Below the pieces are notes generated by a model. That model did not search any database. It was not told the origin of the DNA and saw nothing but the letters and a program-made list of their open reading frames with translations. Made by a program: the position numbers and the translations under genes. Source: Paramacrobiotus metropolitanus (Eukaryota > Tardigrada > Eutardigrada > Parachela > Macrobiotidae). From it: 64,000 nt of DNA. Shown piece by piece: positions 11,250-24,005 of the stretch. The stretch spans positions 124,001 to 188,000 of the forward strand of contig NW_026570378.1 in assembly GCF_019649055.1 (NCBI RefSeq). The letters run 5' to 3'. Positions within the stretch are counted from its first letter, which is position 1, and every line of letters begins with the position of its first letter.

Positions 11250-14200
11250 ATGTACGTGTACTATCGCATTCCCAATGTGACGGACGAGACGGTGTACGCC
11301 CCTGGGGAGCCGCGTATCTACAGCCGCAATGACAGTCTATGGGACATTGCGGTCAACCATCACCGCAACGAATGGCTGGCCGATCCCTTTGCCCACTATG
11401 TCTACTGCATTTTCGTCTCCCTGCTCAGTGTAGTGGGAACCATCGGGAATATACTGGTAATTAGTCTAACTACGTAAATGTATGCCATTTGACCACACAT
11501 GATTACAAGTTTTACAACAATTTCCGATCAATGATTGCCGCTCATGTGAGCACAGTAATGTAACTCTAAACCATTACCGATAATCTTTCCTGTTATGTAA
11601 ATAAATAGGAATTTTATTTGCTGTTGCAGATTGTCCTTTCGCTGCTGCTCATGGATGCTCTGAAAAAAATCCAGCCGATATTTATTGTGAATTTGTCGTT
11701 GACAGACTTGGTCATCACCGCTTTCGTCATGCCCATTAATATTTTAGGTACACTCAAATATACATTGTGTGTCTATAAATTATAGGTAATATAAAATTAA
11801 TAAGTAAATAGTTTCGCAATTTTTAAAGGCAGAGTACATTCACCTAACCAGCTTGTACAGTATTTGAAGAATGGTACACGTGCTTGACGGCCAGTTGACG
11901 CACTTGCGGAAGTGTTATTTGCGCATAATTAATACGAGTGGAGAGTACGTACAACGAGTACAACAGCTCACATTCTTAACATCGATTATTTACTTATCCA
12001 GACATCCGCATTATGACAGGTGCTGTATTTTTAAACAAATTACTGAAAAAAAACTTATGTAGAATATGTTAATTTTATGTACTTTATAAAAAATTATGTA
12101 ATTATTTATTAAGTGATAATATAGAGGCATAAAATGTCCGCACCTATTAATGCGCAGCTGCCACTTTTCAGCTGCGCTCACGTACTGTACGATAACTGTA
12201 AAATGCTTCCATCAGAACCAGTTCATTACCGGTTCCGGGATGATATCCTGCCAGTTCTGACTGAACCCATCTGGCATCTGTAAAAGTGTTTTGTAGAACC
12301 ACATAATCCTCTACTCCTGATTAAGATTTTTTGGCAAGTCCATGTATTTCCCAAGAATCCCCTATCGTAAATAATCGATCATCCCACTCAAGAGCTTAGT
12401 GAATGACTTAATGCAGTGTCAGGCAAGTCGCGAGAGAATAAAAAAACGTTAACGTTCTAGGCCGGCTGTCGTGCAGCTGACCGGTAACACACGCCCAGTA
12501 ACCCGTCCCTTTACTTGCAGTTTAAAAAATTAGCTTGTAAATGCGGATTTAGATCAACCAATTATTCATGTGACTGACGTAATGTAATCGTGCACTTGCA
12601 GTTTACTCGTGCACATAAATGTGGCATAATTGTTTTGTATATGTGCATACTCAATTTTGCGAATTAAAGAAGTATTAGTTTTATTGTTACGGTACTACAT
12701 ATTACGAGTACAGATAGTTTCTCATTTGCTTTCTTATAACGCTTTTTTGGGTAATCTCACTCTACTGTAATTTTAGTGAATACATGATTTTATAAATAAT
12801 CTTGTGTGTGCAGATTTGGTTCTGTCATTCATATGTGGCTGCGCCGATCTGCTTGCTATAACTCTCATATTGTAAGTTTTTTAAAGAGGTGCAATGATCT
12901 TGCAAAATATTTTCGGATCTTTTTAAAAACATATTAAATTGTATTGTGTATAAAATATGGAAAATACCCATGCGCACGTTTGATTCAGCGGACATCGACT
13001 TATCATGTGCATTCATGTGATCAATAATACTGATACCTGATAGCGTTTTGTGACAATAAAATCTAGGCAGAACTTGAGTACACAGTTTTAGCTTACACTT
13101 TATTGTACAGTAATGCTACAAAAATACATCTTTAAACCAATATAGGCAGCATCGCGTTACAGGATCAAGTGCACATGAGCATGGCCGTTAGGCAATTTTT
13201 GCCGGCTGCGTACGTAATTAACTGGGACACCTTTTTCGCTACGGGATCCATTTTATTTAACGGGATCGATCGCGGTTGGAGAGCTGCACATTAATGGATT
13301 GGCCACCCGCTCATAGAATAACATTCATTGCTAATGCATGAAAAAACGTCAATAAACCGAATGAGCCGCGACTAAAAGGCGACATTGTACCGTGATTTCC
13401 ATAACACAATGGGACGGTTTGTGCTGGCCGTGGGCGACCGTTAATGAATTTATTATGTTAGGCATTGATCCGTATTATCTTCCCGGAAACGGTCGAGACG
13501 CACGCGTCCACTCGGCGTAGAGTATCGAGATGCATCTATTTTTTTTCCAAATGGTTGCTATCGATTTTATACGCCAGTATTTATACGCGTCGTGCATTTT
13601 AATTAGCTTAACGTTAACCGGCTAAATTTCGATATTAAATTCATTAATATCTGCACAGCGTCGGATGGACTTCCGATCGCAATGGGGAATGCAACGCGTC
13701 GGCTGCATAATCTGACAGTTCCGGTAAAACAAATACAAAATGGTTACCGAAATGGCGGGGCCATTGACGCCGAACTTCCGTCGCGGCAATCGGCGCCACG
13801 ATGGCTTCCGATTAAGAAAACATATCAGTGGCCGCGCTTGTGTCTGCATATACCTTGATCCCGACCCGTAGTAACGAGTAACGACTACACAAATTTTGAC
13901 AGAATGACCATCAACACAGCGCAAATCGGAAGTCATACATAGGAACTGCTGTCACTCGATCGTTTTGGATGTTGCTTGTTTTATTTTCTAGCCGCTTATC
14001 TGGAGTGAAAACATGGGCGTTGTCGTCATTACATGTTCACTCAATCAATTACAACCATAATAGCGTCAATACTTCATCAGATTTATACAAATTACAGGCG
14101 TCTACATTTCTCCGTTGAAACGTTACACTAATTTTGTATATCGTATCACCGACACGTGCCTTATGTGTTTCAAATACATTTTAATTAAATACGAGTAAAC

Positions 14201-16531
14201 CTTTTTTTTAAATCTCTGTTTAATTATGGAAAGTACTGTATTTTCACAAGTTTAAGGAACACGAAAATGCCCTAGGTCTGCTCGCAGCCACCCGGGGCCT
14301 GCAGGTACGTTCAATGCTGTTCACTGAGCTCTGAAATTAAAAAAATGCAGTTTAATAAGTTTTGAAATTACTACTGCTCATTACGAGGCCCCATTTTACA
14401 ACTCACAGAATCACATTACTTAATATTTTTTTCTAAATGTCACTTCAAGGGCCGTCACTTCAAGGTGCAAAGCGGTTGAACAGAGGCCGTGCAGATGTAT
14501 TACTCCAGGTTCTCCAGGATTTAAATTTTCATTCCGTTTTTTGTCCTGTTACTGACTGGATATCCGAGTTAAGAAACAATAAAATGGGGCCCCGTAATGA
14601 GCAACAGTAAATTCAAAAATGATTAAAACTGCAATTTTTTATTTCAGAACTCAGTGAGCAGCATTGAACGTAGCTGCAGGGCCCGGGTGGCGGCGAGCAG
14701 ACCTAGGGCATTTTCGTGTTCTTTAAAATTGTGAAAATACAGTATCTGTAGACTGAAAAATCTAGGCGCTGCACAAAGCAAGCTAGGTAAAATTACTTAA
14801 GACGTGAAGAAGCTTGTTTTTGGATACTGTATTCAAAGCAGTAATTATCTGACTTTCTTAACAACTGAGTTTGCAAGATGATTATACATCCGAACTTAGA
14901 ATCCCACCGGCATCTGCAAACAAAAGCGAAATGATGAAAGAATATTCACGAATTCTTGCTAATTAGCTACGTCGTGCCGGTGCCTGATTAAAAAGGACTG
15001 TAATCGTATTCCGACTAATCATAAAGTCAATACCGGGAATCAGCCAATTAGCAAGGCAAATATAGCGGATTAGTAACTACAACGTATACCACTTTCGCAC
15101 CTGTACAGGGTAATCGTTGTAAATTTGAAAATATGTATTCCTTGACACAAAAAATTGCATGTTTGATTATTTGCTTTAATTTCCAGGTGCGGTGCAGGGG
15201 CCTTATTACTGGCGCGGCAAAAGCTGGCTGTGTGATTTTGAAGGAGCTGTGTGCGCGACCGCCTGTACGGCATCGGTGTGGTGCATTATGGGTATTGCGG
15301 TGGAAAGGTAAAAATTATTTCATATACAATGGCATATAAATTAGCCATACGTATTTTGCGGAGTATTTTTCGGTATCACTAAAAATATTAAACATTATCA
15401 AACAGGCTCTAAAGGACCTACAGTAGCGATGTCCTTCCACAACGATGCCTGCATACTAGAGGGTCAAATGGCTTTTGGTTATAACGCCCAAGAAAATCGA
15501 CAGCTCTGTGCGAGCTTGTTGCAAACACGCTCCACAATACGATAGTGGAACGCAGCATTATATAGAATGAACGAGAAAATTAGAAGTCTTGCTTATCGTT
15601 ATAGGCATAGGAAAGTTTGATTATTAACTTTTTGCTTGATATACAGTAATAATAAACAGTGTAATGTACGTCGTCTCAGTTCACTTAGTGAACTTCACTA
15701 GAAGTTCTGATACTCTGCAGTCTGCAGTACCGTAGCTCTTATAGCCGTAATCTGGAAAATATTGTTAGGGCTTATTAGTTGAGCACATTTTAACTATAAT
15801 CTGAAGGTGGTTTAGGAACTGTTGATATGTACTGTTTGCGTTTAAAGCATCTGATCCAGAGCAATAAGCATTACCCTTACTGCAGGTATTTCTCCATTTG
15901 CCACATCTCCTGGTACCAGCGCATCTACACCCCGATGAACTCCATCCTGATGATGCTGACCATCTGGGTGGTGTCCTTCCTCATCTGGTCACCGCAACTC
16001 ATGGGGTGGGGCGTGGTCAACTACACGCCGGATTTCTACATCTGCACGGCGGATCTGCGCCGCTGGACCTACTCCCTCTTCTGGGCGGTCTGCAGTGTCA
16101 TCATCCCCACCAGTATCTGTTTCTACGCCTATCTGCAGATCTACCTGCGTATCCGCAATAGCACATCTGGCCGGCATCTGATCGCCGGCCGGCGGAAAGC
16201 CACCAACACCGGCGCAACTAATAACCGGCATGCATCGATCAGTGGCCTAGCAGAAGAGATCCGGCTGATTAAGGCCCTCTTCCGTATCTTTGTTATTTTC
16301 CTGGTATCGTGGACGCCGCTGGGATTACTCTTCAGCTTCCGCTCCATCTACCAGGCGCCCAAGTGGCTCAATCTGGCCGCGTTGATGCTGGCGCACGGGA
16401 ACAGTGCCACCAATGCCATGGTATACTTCTTTATGACGGATCATATTTACACCTCGGTGGCGGCCATTCGCAGAGTGGCACGAAAGTGCTGTCCAGGTAG
16501 GGCACGGCTCGTTAAAACAACGCTGCTGTGA
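11250..16531 (+). CDS. Rhodopsin-family GPCR, melatonin-receptor-like
   Basis: Four exons: 11250-11456, 11630-11747, 15187-15307, 15886-16531, 363 residues, phases 0/1/2. Exon 1 carries an extracellular N-terminus (N-V-T glycosylation site) and TM1 (VVGTIGNIL). Exon 2 has TM2 with NLSLTDL. Exon 3 has ECL1 (W-R-G-K-S-W-L-C, the TM3 disulphide Cys) and TM3 up to GIAVER, and exon 4 starts in the E-R-Y motif. TM4-7 follow, with SWTPLG in TM6 and NAMVYFF in TM7. The NAxxY in place of NPxxY, and E-R-Y-x-x-I-C-H, are features of melatonin receptors, and ICL3 is short, as in that group. A Moody/Tre1-type receptor is the main alternative. Splicing inside the ERY motif supports the model. Intron 2 (3.4 kb) carries a MITE. 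The ligand is unknown. Confidence 0.85.
11748..15186. other. Large second intron of the GPCR gene
   Basis: 3,439 bases between TM2 and TM3 exons. It contains no other gene that I can support; the 104-codon minus frame at 13622-13936 has no recognisable domain. The only structured feature is the MITE at 14236-14742. Confidence 0.6.
14236..14742. mobile_element. MITE with ~165-bp terminal inverted repeats, TA target site
   Basis: The ends are near-perfect inverted copies: CTGTATTTTCACAA at 14236 and its reverse complement ending at 14742. The match continues for about 165 bases per arm with few mismatches (for example GAACACGAAAATGCCCTAGG in both). A TA dinucleotide flanks each side (14234-14235, 14743-14744), fitting a Tc1/mariner-type target site. 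There is no coding capacity, so it would be a non-autonomous element. RNA from either strand would form a long hairpin inside the GPCR intron. Confidence 0.75.
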
Positions 16532-16535
16532 ATTG

Positions 16536-16541
16536 AATAAA
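16536..16541 (+). terminator. Polyadenylation signal of the GPCR gene
   Basis: AATAAA begins 5 bases after the stop codon. If used, the 3' UTR is very short. Confidence 0.45.
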
Positions 16542-18184
16542 GGTCATCATTAGGCAAAGAACCTTATTTTGCTGTTATCGATAAGCAAGAATGTTGACGT
16601 CATGCATACATGTTTTTGTTGTTAGCTAATTTGCCTACCTGAAAGGTCTGTGAGCTGTTACCTTTGCCGCTTTCTATTGCCACTCGTGATTCGTTATTCC
16701 TTTTGTGTTTATATGAAATTATGTACAGTACCTTTGAGTTTTTTTCAGTCATTTACGTTGCAGTTGCGCTTAGGTTTTGTTGCCGGTGTTTGTTTTCTTA
16801 TAGCGTAGTATGTTATTCATTTCTTCCGCTGTTATTGCGTCTGGTTTCTGTGTTTTCTTTTTTAGCTTGCGACAATTCCGTTGTGACAGTGTAGCACGGG
16901 CTGTGCTTTAGGTAACAATTTTTGTTACCTATTTTTCAGTTTTTTATTTTAATTTTTTTTAGTTTATTAGTTTTGTTTATGACGCTTTTAAATCCACAAA
17001 GTTTAGCATTTGTACGAGCTCAGTTTGGCATTTACGATTAGGATCGGCAGCAGCTACATTAGATGAGCATTCCATTTCCATATTCCGCCGCAACAGCAGC
17101 CTGCACCATTCCCAGAGCGGTAGCAAGAAGATCGCACCATCGCGTTTCGCCCGCCCCGGACCACGCGCTCCCAACACCGTCGCTGTCGACTGCAACCTTT
17201 CCCAGGAAAATCTTGGATTGCGAAACGTCCGTCCAATATTACCACTTATCACAAAGGTATCACCGGAACATGTCTGCCATCCGAAACCGGATGCTGACGC
17301 CTCGGCTACGCTTACCAACAATACGGGTTCAACTACGGCTGATAGTTGACCCGTACTCGTTTCGAGATCTTATTTACTAATTTCAGATTTCATTCAGTTG
17401 CACAAGAGTAATTGGATTGTCAGTCTGAATGAAGCACAATTGACATGTTCATGTTTTCTTCTTGCCTGGTCGTTTACACAGAATATGCCGTCATATCCTG
17501 TATTTTTATATTTTTTATTTTGTGCACCTAAACTCGCCACAATGTTGCTTGAACTGCCTGGCCATTCGCAGAGTCTGGTTGTAGTTATATTGTACATGTA
17601 ATTTAGATCGACTCAGGCATTTAAAATGCTCTTCTCAGATGACACCATGCATTAAAATTTGGTATAGCATTACAACTGCGCACTCTTGATATCCACTGAT
17701 CACTTTTATGTTTCATAAATATTGTACCATGATTCTAGGTCTATGACCATCATAAATCGACGACTGTTTTTTACTACAGATACTGTAAGTAGTTTACCAT
17801 GGCCACTGAATGCTCCAAGTCAATCTTAATTATTACGCAAGCATTACTAGTTAATTAGTAGACGCTCACTGCGAAACAAGAACAATGATAAGTCCAGCGA
17901 CACAACAACTACATATTACTGTTAAAAAAGCTGGTGGTTCGTGCAGGCCCACCTTGCCGCACAGTGCCTCGAAACCATGTAGATTACTCCAAGAGCACCA
18001 ATCCAACACTTGGAGTGCTCTAACAACAGAACAGCATCATAACAATTTCAGTTACAGATCGAAATTTTCCAGGTGAGTAAAATAACGAGGTAAACTGCAT
18101 TTTTCCATATGCAGTTCAATACAGAAAGCGTAAATTGTGAAAAACTTGAAACACACCCGTACTGGAGAAAGTGTTGGAAACTTG
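16542..18184. other. Intergenic between GPCR and SMYD-like gene
   Basis: No gene is supported. Several 60-110-codon frames overlap each other on both strands without a domain. Bases ~17370-17640 resemble 21880-22007 joined to 23263-23400 (shared CATGTTTTCTTCTTGCCT and TTTTGTGC-CC stretches), so this is a dispersed repeat fragment that lacks the inserted element present in the other copy. Confidence 0.4.
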
Positions 18185-20762
18185 CTATTCTTCCTGTTCA
18201 ACGTCCATGGTCGCAAGAAGAGCACGTGAGCGCACAGCTTGAGGACAATTCGGCCCGGACAGCTTAGTAAAGATATCTATAGCCTCTTCGCAGTAGCCGC
18301 GCCACACTGCACGCGTGGAGGGAAACATCTCATCGAACAACACAACCAGACGACGTCTTCCGGCGGGCCTCAAATCATCCACTCGCTTTCCCATAACACT
18401 TCTTGTAAAGCTTAATGGGCATCCCGCAGCATCAGCCAACATTGCTGCGCGATTAAGGTGGTACTTTGGGCAGATCTTGCTGGAAGAGCAATATAGTTAC
18501 GGTTGCATAGTCGGCAACAGATATCAGTCTATGACCAAACGCGATAATATGCTTGCAGATTGCTTTAGTGAAGTTCGTTATGCATGAAAACTGTAGAATG
18601 CCGATATCTTGCTTAAATTTAACAACAAGGAAATACCATACAATTACAAAGTATCGAACGTCTGCTCCAGATCGAGGAAGGTCGTGCGAGGAGGAAATCG
18701 TAGTTTTTGGCGGTAAAAGAACTGTTACACTATGTACGTACCGCACACAAACCATCAGTTCTTGGGACAACTTCCAGGCATCCGTAAATCGGTGTTGCTG
18801 ATTGTAGATCCCCATTTTAACAATTCCACAAACCAAACGAACATGCGCGTCAGGATGTACTAGATCGGCAGCTTCCAGTTCGTCAAACAGTGCCACTGAA
18901 TTGATGAACCCTTGTATCTGATTAGGAATCCGGACCGCGCACTTGTCCATAAAGACCATAAGCTTATTGCGGCGAGAACAGTTGACAGCACCACACTGCG
19001 GACACGGAGAACAAGCCCGGTCGTCGCTGGGAATGCGTTCCGTGTAGCCCGCTGTTATACACTTTAATGGGTTGAGTTCGGCTTCCTACATATAAGATTG
19101 CCAGAAGATAACAACAAAACAGCTCAACAAACACGGATGTTTTGCATTTTTTAACAGTTTTTAACGTGAATATCGATAAAGAGCGATTCCTTTGTATTTA
19201 CAGACGTTAAACATTAAAGCTGGAACGGGTTAAATAATTTTTCTGTAGACTGACTCACATATTCAGGACTGCATTTGCGGCAGTTGCACAAGTATCCGTA
19301 GATATTTCGAAAAGCTTGACGTCGGGCGGGGGCAATCACAAGGTACTGATTCTGCATGAGTTCACAGTATCGTAGCTAAAAAGTACCAACATCTCGTAAT
19401 CGGTTTTTTTTAACGGATAACAGTTACAGCATCTAACTACTCTGAACCAAATTTTTTTAAAAATTTATTAAGTTTAAGTTGATTTTCCCGTCTCTGATTT
19501 TATTCGTATTGCACTTTTCTACCATTGCATCGTGAACTTACATCGGACAGACCAGAGTACCCTGCAATGTCTTCAGTTGCACGCACGGATACTCGTCGTC
19601 CTGTGTAATCGAACGTGACGTTGACGTCCCAGCAGACCGGTTTCATGGCACGATGTGGTATGCTGGGAATCAGTGCCGATCCGATTATTATTTGCTTGGT
19701 GCGGTTGTTCGGTATGGGGAGCATGTGATAACGTATGATTTTGAGATAGTCCACAAAGGTCGCTGCAGATATTTCCAGCGCGGAAGCAATTTGGCATAAA
19801 ACCGGACACATGATGACGGGCCTCTTGAGCCTAGACGATTTAATAGTCATACTATTGCTGTGGTAACAAAACAAATTTGTGACTGACGCACAGCGGATCC
19901 ACTTGCTGAAGGTGCTCATCGGCAGGGAGCAATTTTAAGATATCGTTAGCTGATTTCTTCCCCAGCCCACCGATGTCGTCCAGTACGCCCCGCTAAAAAA
20001 GGCAAATGCAATTGTTTCTTTGATGATTGGATAACAGATGATTGTAGTCACGCTACTGTACTTTTGGAGTTCTGGCATTGCGGATCGAAAAGATTACAAC
20101 GATAAAAAGTGCTTTACTGAACCTACCTTGACCTTTTCCACCAGCTTTGCCATCAGAAATAAAAGATAGCATGGTAGTACGCGATCAGTCTTGTTGCAAT
20201 AGGAATTATTGCGAGAAATTGCCTCGACTGCTTCGGCGACTGGTTTCAGCATGGCACACTCCTTTTTGTGTTCCTTCTTCCAGTCTGCAGTCTGTGAGAA
20301 AGTGCGGGTAAATTATGTTTCTTAATAAACTAAGTAGCTCACTAACCACTATAGAATAGCTTTATATACGGTATATGATATATCTTACTATATATATTAT
20401 TTTAATTTTACTAATATATTTAGGCAGTAATCCCCAACCGGGTTTATTGTAGGCTCCACCCGCACTAAAGTGAGTAACTTAGCGTCAGTTAGCGAGTACT
20501 AAACTTGCACTAGGGAGTAATAAACGAGGCTCTCACGCTGTACACCCACCTGACACTGTACACTGCAATAGCGATGCAATTTGCAGCCCGAACAGGTTTG
20601 AAATTCCTTCCTGTCGTGGAAGCAGAAGGCGCACAGTTTACGGTATTCGGTCCGCTCGAAAGCCCAGATCCACGGATCGTCTGACAGTATGACGTCTCCC
20701 GCTGCAAAGGCGCGGCTAGAATTCTGCGGGACGGCGTGTGAATATGAGTGGGAATTATCCAT
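18185..20762 (-). CDS. SMYD-type MYND/SET protein, probably catalytically dead
   Basis: Seven exons on the minus strand: 20762-20550, 20291-20127, 19992-19892, 19830-19542, 19375-19259, 19085-18742, 18479-18185; about 507 residues. A complete MYND zinc finger is visible (Cys44, 47, 57, 60, 66, 70, His79, Cys83), with exon 1 ending between CSVQCQ and TADWKKEHKKEC. A SET-like part follows (PSIPHRAMKPVCWDV, then GRRVSVRATEDI), a post-SET LCNCRKC, and a helical C-terminal domain (KYHLNRAAMLADAAG) as in SMYD proteins. The usual NHSC motif is replaced and the N-terminal GxG turn is missing, so methyltransferase activity is doubtful. The 61-base intron at 19831-19891 is inferred to bridge a frame break; a one-base frameshift is the alternative. 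Confidence 0.72.
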
Positions 20763-22007
20763 TACTGAACGTCCTCCAAGGAAACATCAACCAAAGCCTT
20801 TCTGGTTTTTGATTACAAACGTTGACTTAACTTGACTAAGCACTTTTCGGGTGCTTTATCACTTATAAAAGCATTCAGTAATCTCCGTCTGACACTTTGA
20901 CAGCTTACAGAAAATCCCCAAAGATTTTGCTCACAGCTCAAATGCAAACTGTAAAATTGTAAAGGCAAACGTTGATAGGACATTAAAACTGTATGATCTC
21001 ATAATCAGCATGCAAAGGCGGATACTACTTACATCGGTCTACCTATTGCACATACCGTTTAGTTATTACTTATTCCGTATACTTTGTTGTCTGTTCTTTG
21101 TTAAACTGGATTCTCTTTATTAGCGCGTAACACATGCAGTCACGGACACACTGACATCCGCTTATTATACGAGTATCACCGATTTTGTCAATCACTTTTA
21201 CGTACTCGGAAGTCGTTGTACTGCGCACTATCTGTAGTGCTATAGCGCTGCACTGCAGGACCGCCACAGGGAGCGTCTCCATAAAGTCTCTTGTATACAA
21301 CGCTTGCAGTTGTCGATCAAACTGGATCTGCAACCCATTTACGAAAACGTTGATAGAACACCAAAACTGTTTCGCAGATTGCAAAAGTGTACGAGACTTC
21401 TCGCTGGCACATGTATTCAATAAACCATACAGGAACAGAACCGGTGCAGGAACAGAACCGGCAGTGTTTACGTAAACGTCGTAAAGTGATTTTGTTCGCG
21501 TTCAGCAAGTTGTATTATTGTTGAAGTGTTGGAGTTACAGCAGCCGAGCGCACATCTTCCTCCAGGCAATGAACTATCAATAATTATAAGGGCGCAATCA
21601 TTCTCATCCGGTGGCAAAAGCTCAGTGTATTCCGAAAACCAAACAAATCACGCTCTGAAACCGATTACAAGAAGCGCAAAGCAATATCGGCTAATATTTC
21701 AACTATTCCCGGCCAACAGCGATGCGCTATGAATTCTTTGACGCGAGAATTTTTTGACTGGCAGTTGCCGGTCCAGCATCTTGACAACACTACGGGGTCA
21801 ACTACGACGACTGATGCGTTAACCCGTACTGTACGTGGCCGGGTTCAAGGTGCTACGTGGTTGGTTGAAGGTGCTATAGTGAGTGCTATTATTTACTTGT
21901 TTCAGTTGGTTTCACTGGAGTAAGCGGATTGTAAGTCTGGACCGAAAACATGTTTTCTTCTTGCCTAGTATTGACCGTGCACACAGAACATGTACTACGC
22001 TGTACGA
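20763..22007. other. Intergenic, upstream of the SMYD-like gene
   Basis: No supported gene. A 116-codon minus frame at 21070-21420 is cysteine-containing but shows no family I recognise, and may be chance. The right end (21880-22007) is the dispersed-repeat copy into which the long-TIR element inserted. Confidence 0.35.
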
Positions 22008-23271
22008 GTAATTTTGGGCTAGGTAGTTACCTCATAATCATACTCTTAATCCTACTCATAATCAGTAAGTTATACTCATAATGTACATCATAATCATAAT
22101 CATACTTCGCTCCTACCGGTCATCATATTTCTGCTCATAATCATAACTCATATCCGTACCACTACTCATACCAGTGCTTAGTGTTTTCAGCGCGACTTTT
22201 TGATGGCATAAATTCATGCCGAAATAACATATTACAAGCTGCGCGCGGATAAATATTGGGCAGACCCAGTCTGGATGGCAAGAATTAAGCCGGCTCTGGA
22301 ATCGCGACGCAGTATCGGTCCCAATGCGGCCAGTGCCAATCTACCGGTGTCCTATAATATACCATTCCTTTACGAATTGAAAAGCAAATCCCAGTCTCCT
22401 CTTTTCACAAAAAAAAGTTTTGGCCGTTGTGCAGGAAGTGCATGATATACAGTGTTTAACTAACCGTCATCGCCGGCACGGATGTCGGCCGATCTCTTCG
22501 CCGTTGCCGGTGATGCCCAGTAGTCCAGCGCGGATGCTGAATGGTCATGCTCCGCGACCGCAGTCCATACATGACGGACACAGAACGGAAAGTATTACTA
22601 CTTTCGGAAATTCGGAGATACCTGTATTGGGGAAAAAACCGCCCCACTTTAATGAATATTACAATTTACTTCATAATAACAGCATTTTTAGATTTTGTTT
22701 CAGGCTTTCAGCATTGGCTTTTCTTGTTGTCGAACTGCTGTTTAACGGTCAGCTCATGGAAATCATCGTTTTACCACGACCCGCGTGAGATATTTATTAA
22801 AGAATTAGAAGGTGACTTCTATAACCTATGTACTTCGCACCATTCTCTCCGTTCACTACCTTTTTGTTTTCCTGCTTTCCATGTTCTCTCATGAATAGAA
22901 GTGGGATAAAACGTTGCGACTTTCGAAATTTTACGTTTTGATATAATAGAATATAAATGATGATAAATGAATATGAATATAAATGATAAAGAGATTTTTT
23001 TCGTGTCGAACGGATTTGGATGCTAGAAGCCCAAGTTTACGTAATTGTGAAATGATTTACCTCGAAGAGTGAACTTTGAAACGTTTGAAAGTTCAACCCT
23101 AGTATGAGGGTCTGTACGGGTATGAGTTATGATTATGAGCAGAAAGATGATGACCGGTAGGAGCGAAGTATAATTATGATATGCATTATGAGTATATCTT
23201 ATTGAATATGAGTAGGATTATGAGTATGAGGACGATTATGAGTATTAGGTAACTACCTAGCCGTAATTTTG
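22008..23271. mobile_element. Long-TIR (Mutator-like) element with 9-bp target duplication
   Basis: The element at 22017-23262 is bounded by inverted repeats of about 150 bases that begin GGCTAGGTAGTTACCT and are rich in CATAATC/GATTATG runs. It is flanked on both sides by the identical 9-mer GTAATTTTG (22008-22016 and 23263-23271). Long TIRs with 9-bp duplications are typical of Mutator-like transposons. The ~940-base interior has no transposase that I can see; the two overlapping frames at 22420-22894 (122 and 117 codons) are unrecognised. It is probably a non-autonomous copy. Confidence 0.8.
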
Positions 23272-24005
23272 TATTTTTTCAATTTTGTGCCCCCAGTTTC
23301 TCTTTCAAACTCTTGATTCTTAAGTAGTTAATGTCCATCGACCTCTTCAAATTAAAATTGTTCTTCTCGAATAGTCGAGACCTTATGTAGCACTTTTTTT
23401 ATATCCCCGGATCGCTGCTCATTTTCAAGCAATACCGGGTACATAATATGTAGAGTATATTTGTTTTCCACATCTACAATGCGAGATCCACTCAGCATCA
23501 AAGGAAGAATTTGTCTCAATTAGAACGAAACGGGACTGTGAATGACCTTTTTTGGTAATTAATTATTATGGGCTTCGTTGAATAACCAGTTGACCATCAT
23601 AAATTTAATTACGATAATCGTACTGAAGTACCAGTTTATGGCTTAATGGACCAAAGAAATCTTTATTTATCACGCAATCATCAACAACAACAAATCAGAC
23701 TATTATCATAATTACCTGCTCAACATCCACTGGAAAAGAAGAGCAGTAAAACGGACAAGGACTTTTACGTGTATTATCTCTACTCGAGTAAGACTCTAAG
23801 CCCACGAATTTAACCAACCAAAACAAACCAAATGATCGGTACCGTATCAATAATTTTTCCTACAGATCCGCAGAACAAACCACATAATCATTAATCAGAC
23901 TCATCAATTATTATGAACAATTACTTCATAAACGCAAGTAATTCCTTCATTCACAATTCCAAAAACTGTTTGTTACGCGCTATAAGTTACTGTCTCATTC
24001 CACCA
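23272..24005. other. Intergenic, 3' of BTB-Ubl copy C
   Basis: The first ~130 bases continue the dispersed repeat. The rest is AT-rich, with no gene seen; the last part is presumably the 3' UTR of the minus-strand gene. Confidence 0.35.

Noticed and set aside
17063-17380. 105-codon plus frame with opposing 114-codon minus frame
   Set aside because: Mutual shadows with no domain and no splice context.
21070-21420. 116-codon cysteine-containing minus frame
   Set aside because: No family recognised, no splice partner; mentioned only in the intergenic note.
22420-22894. Two overlapping ~120-codon frames as a transposase
   Set aside because: No transposase motif can be seen and they sit in a non-autonomous-sized element; left unassigned.
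22017-23262. CRISPR-like array from CATAATC repeats
   Set aside because: The short repeats are irregular, without spacers, and are part of the TIRs of a eukaryotic transposon.
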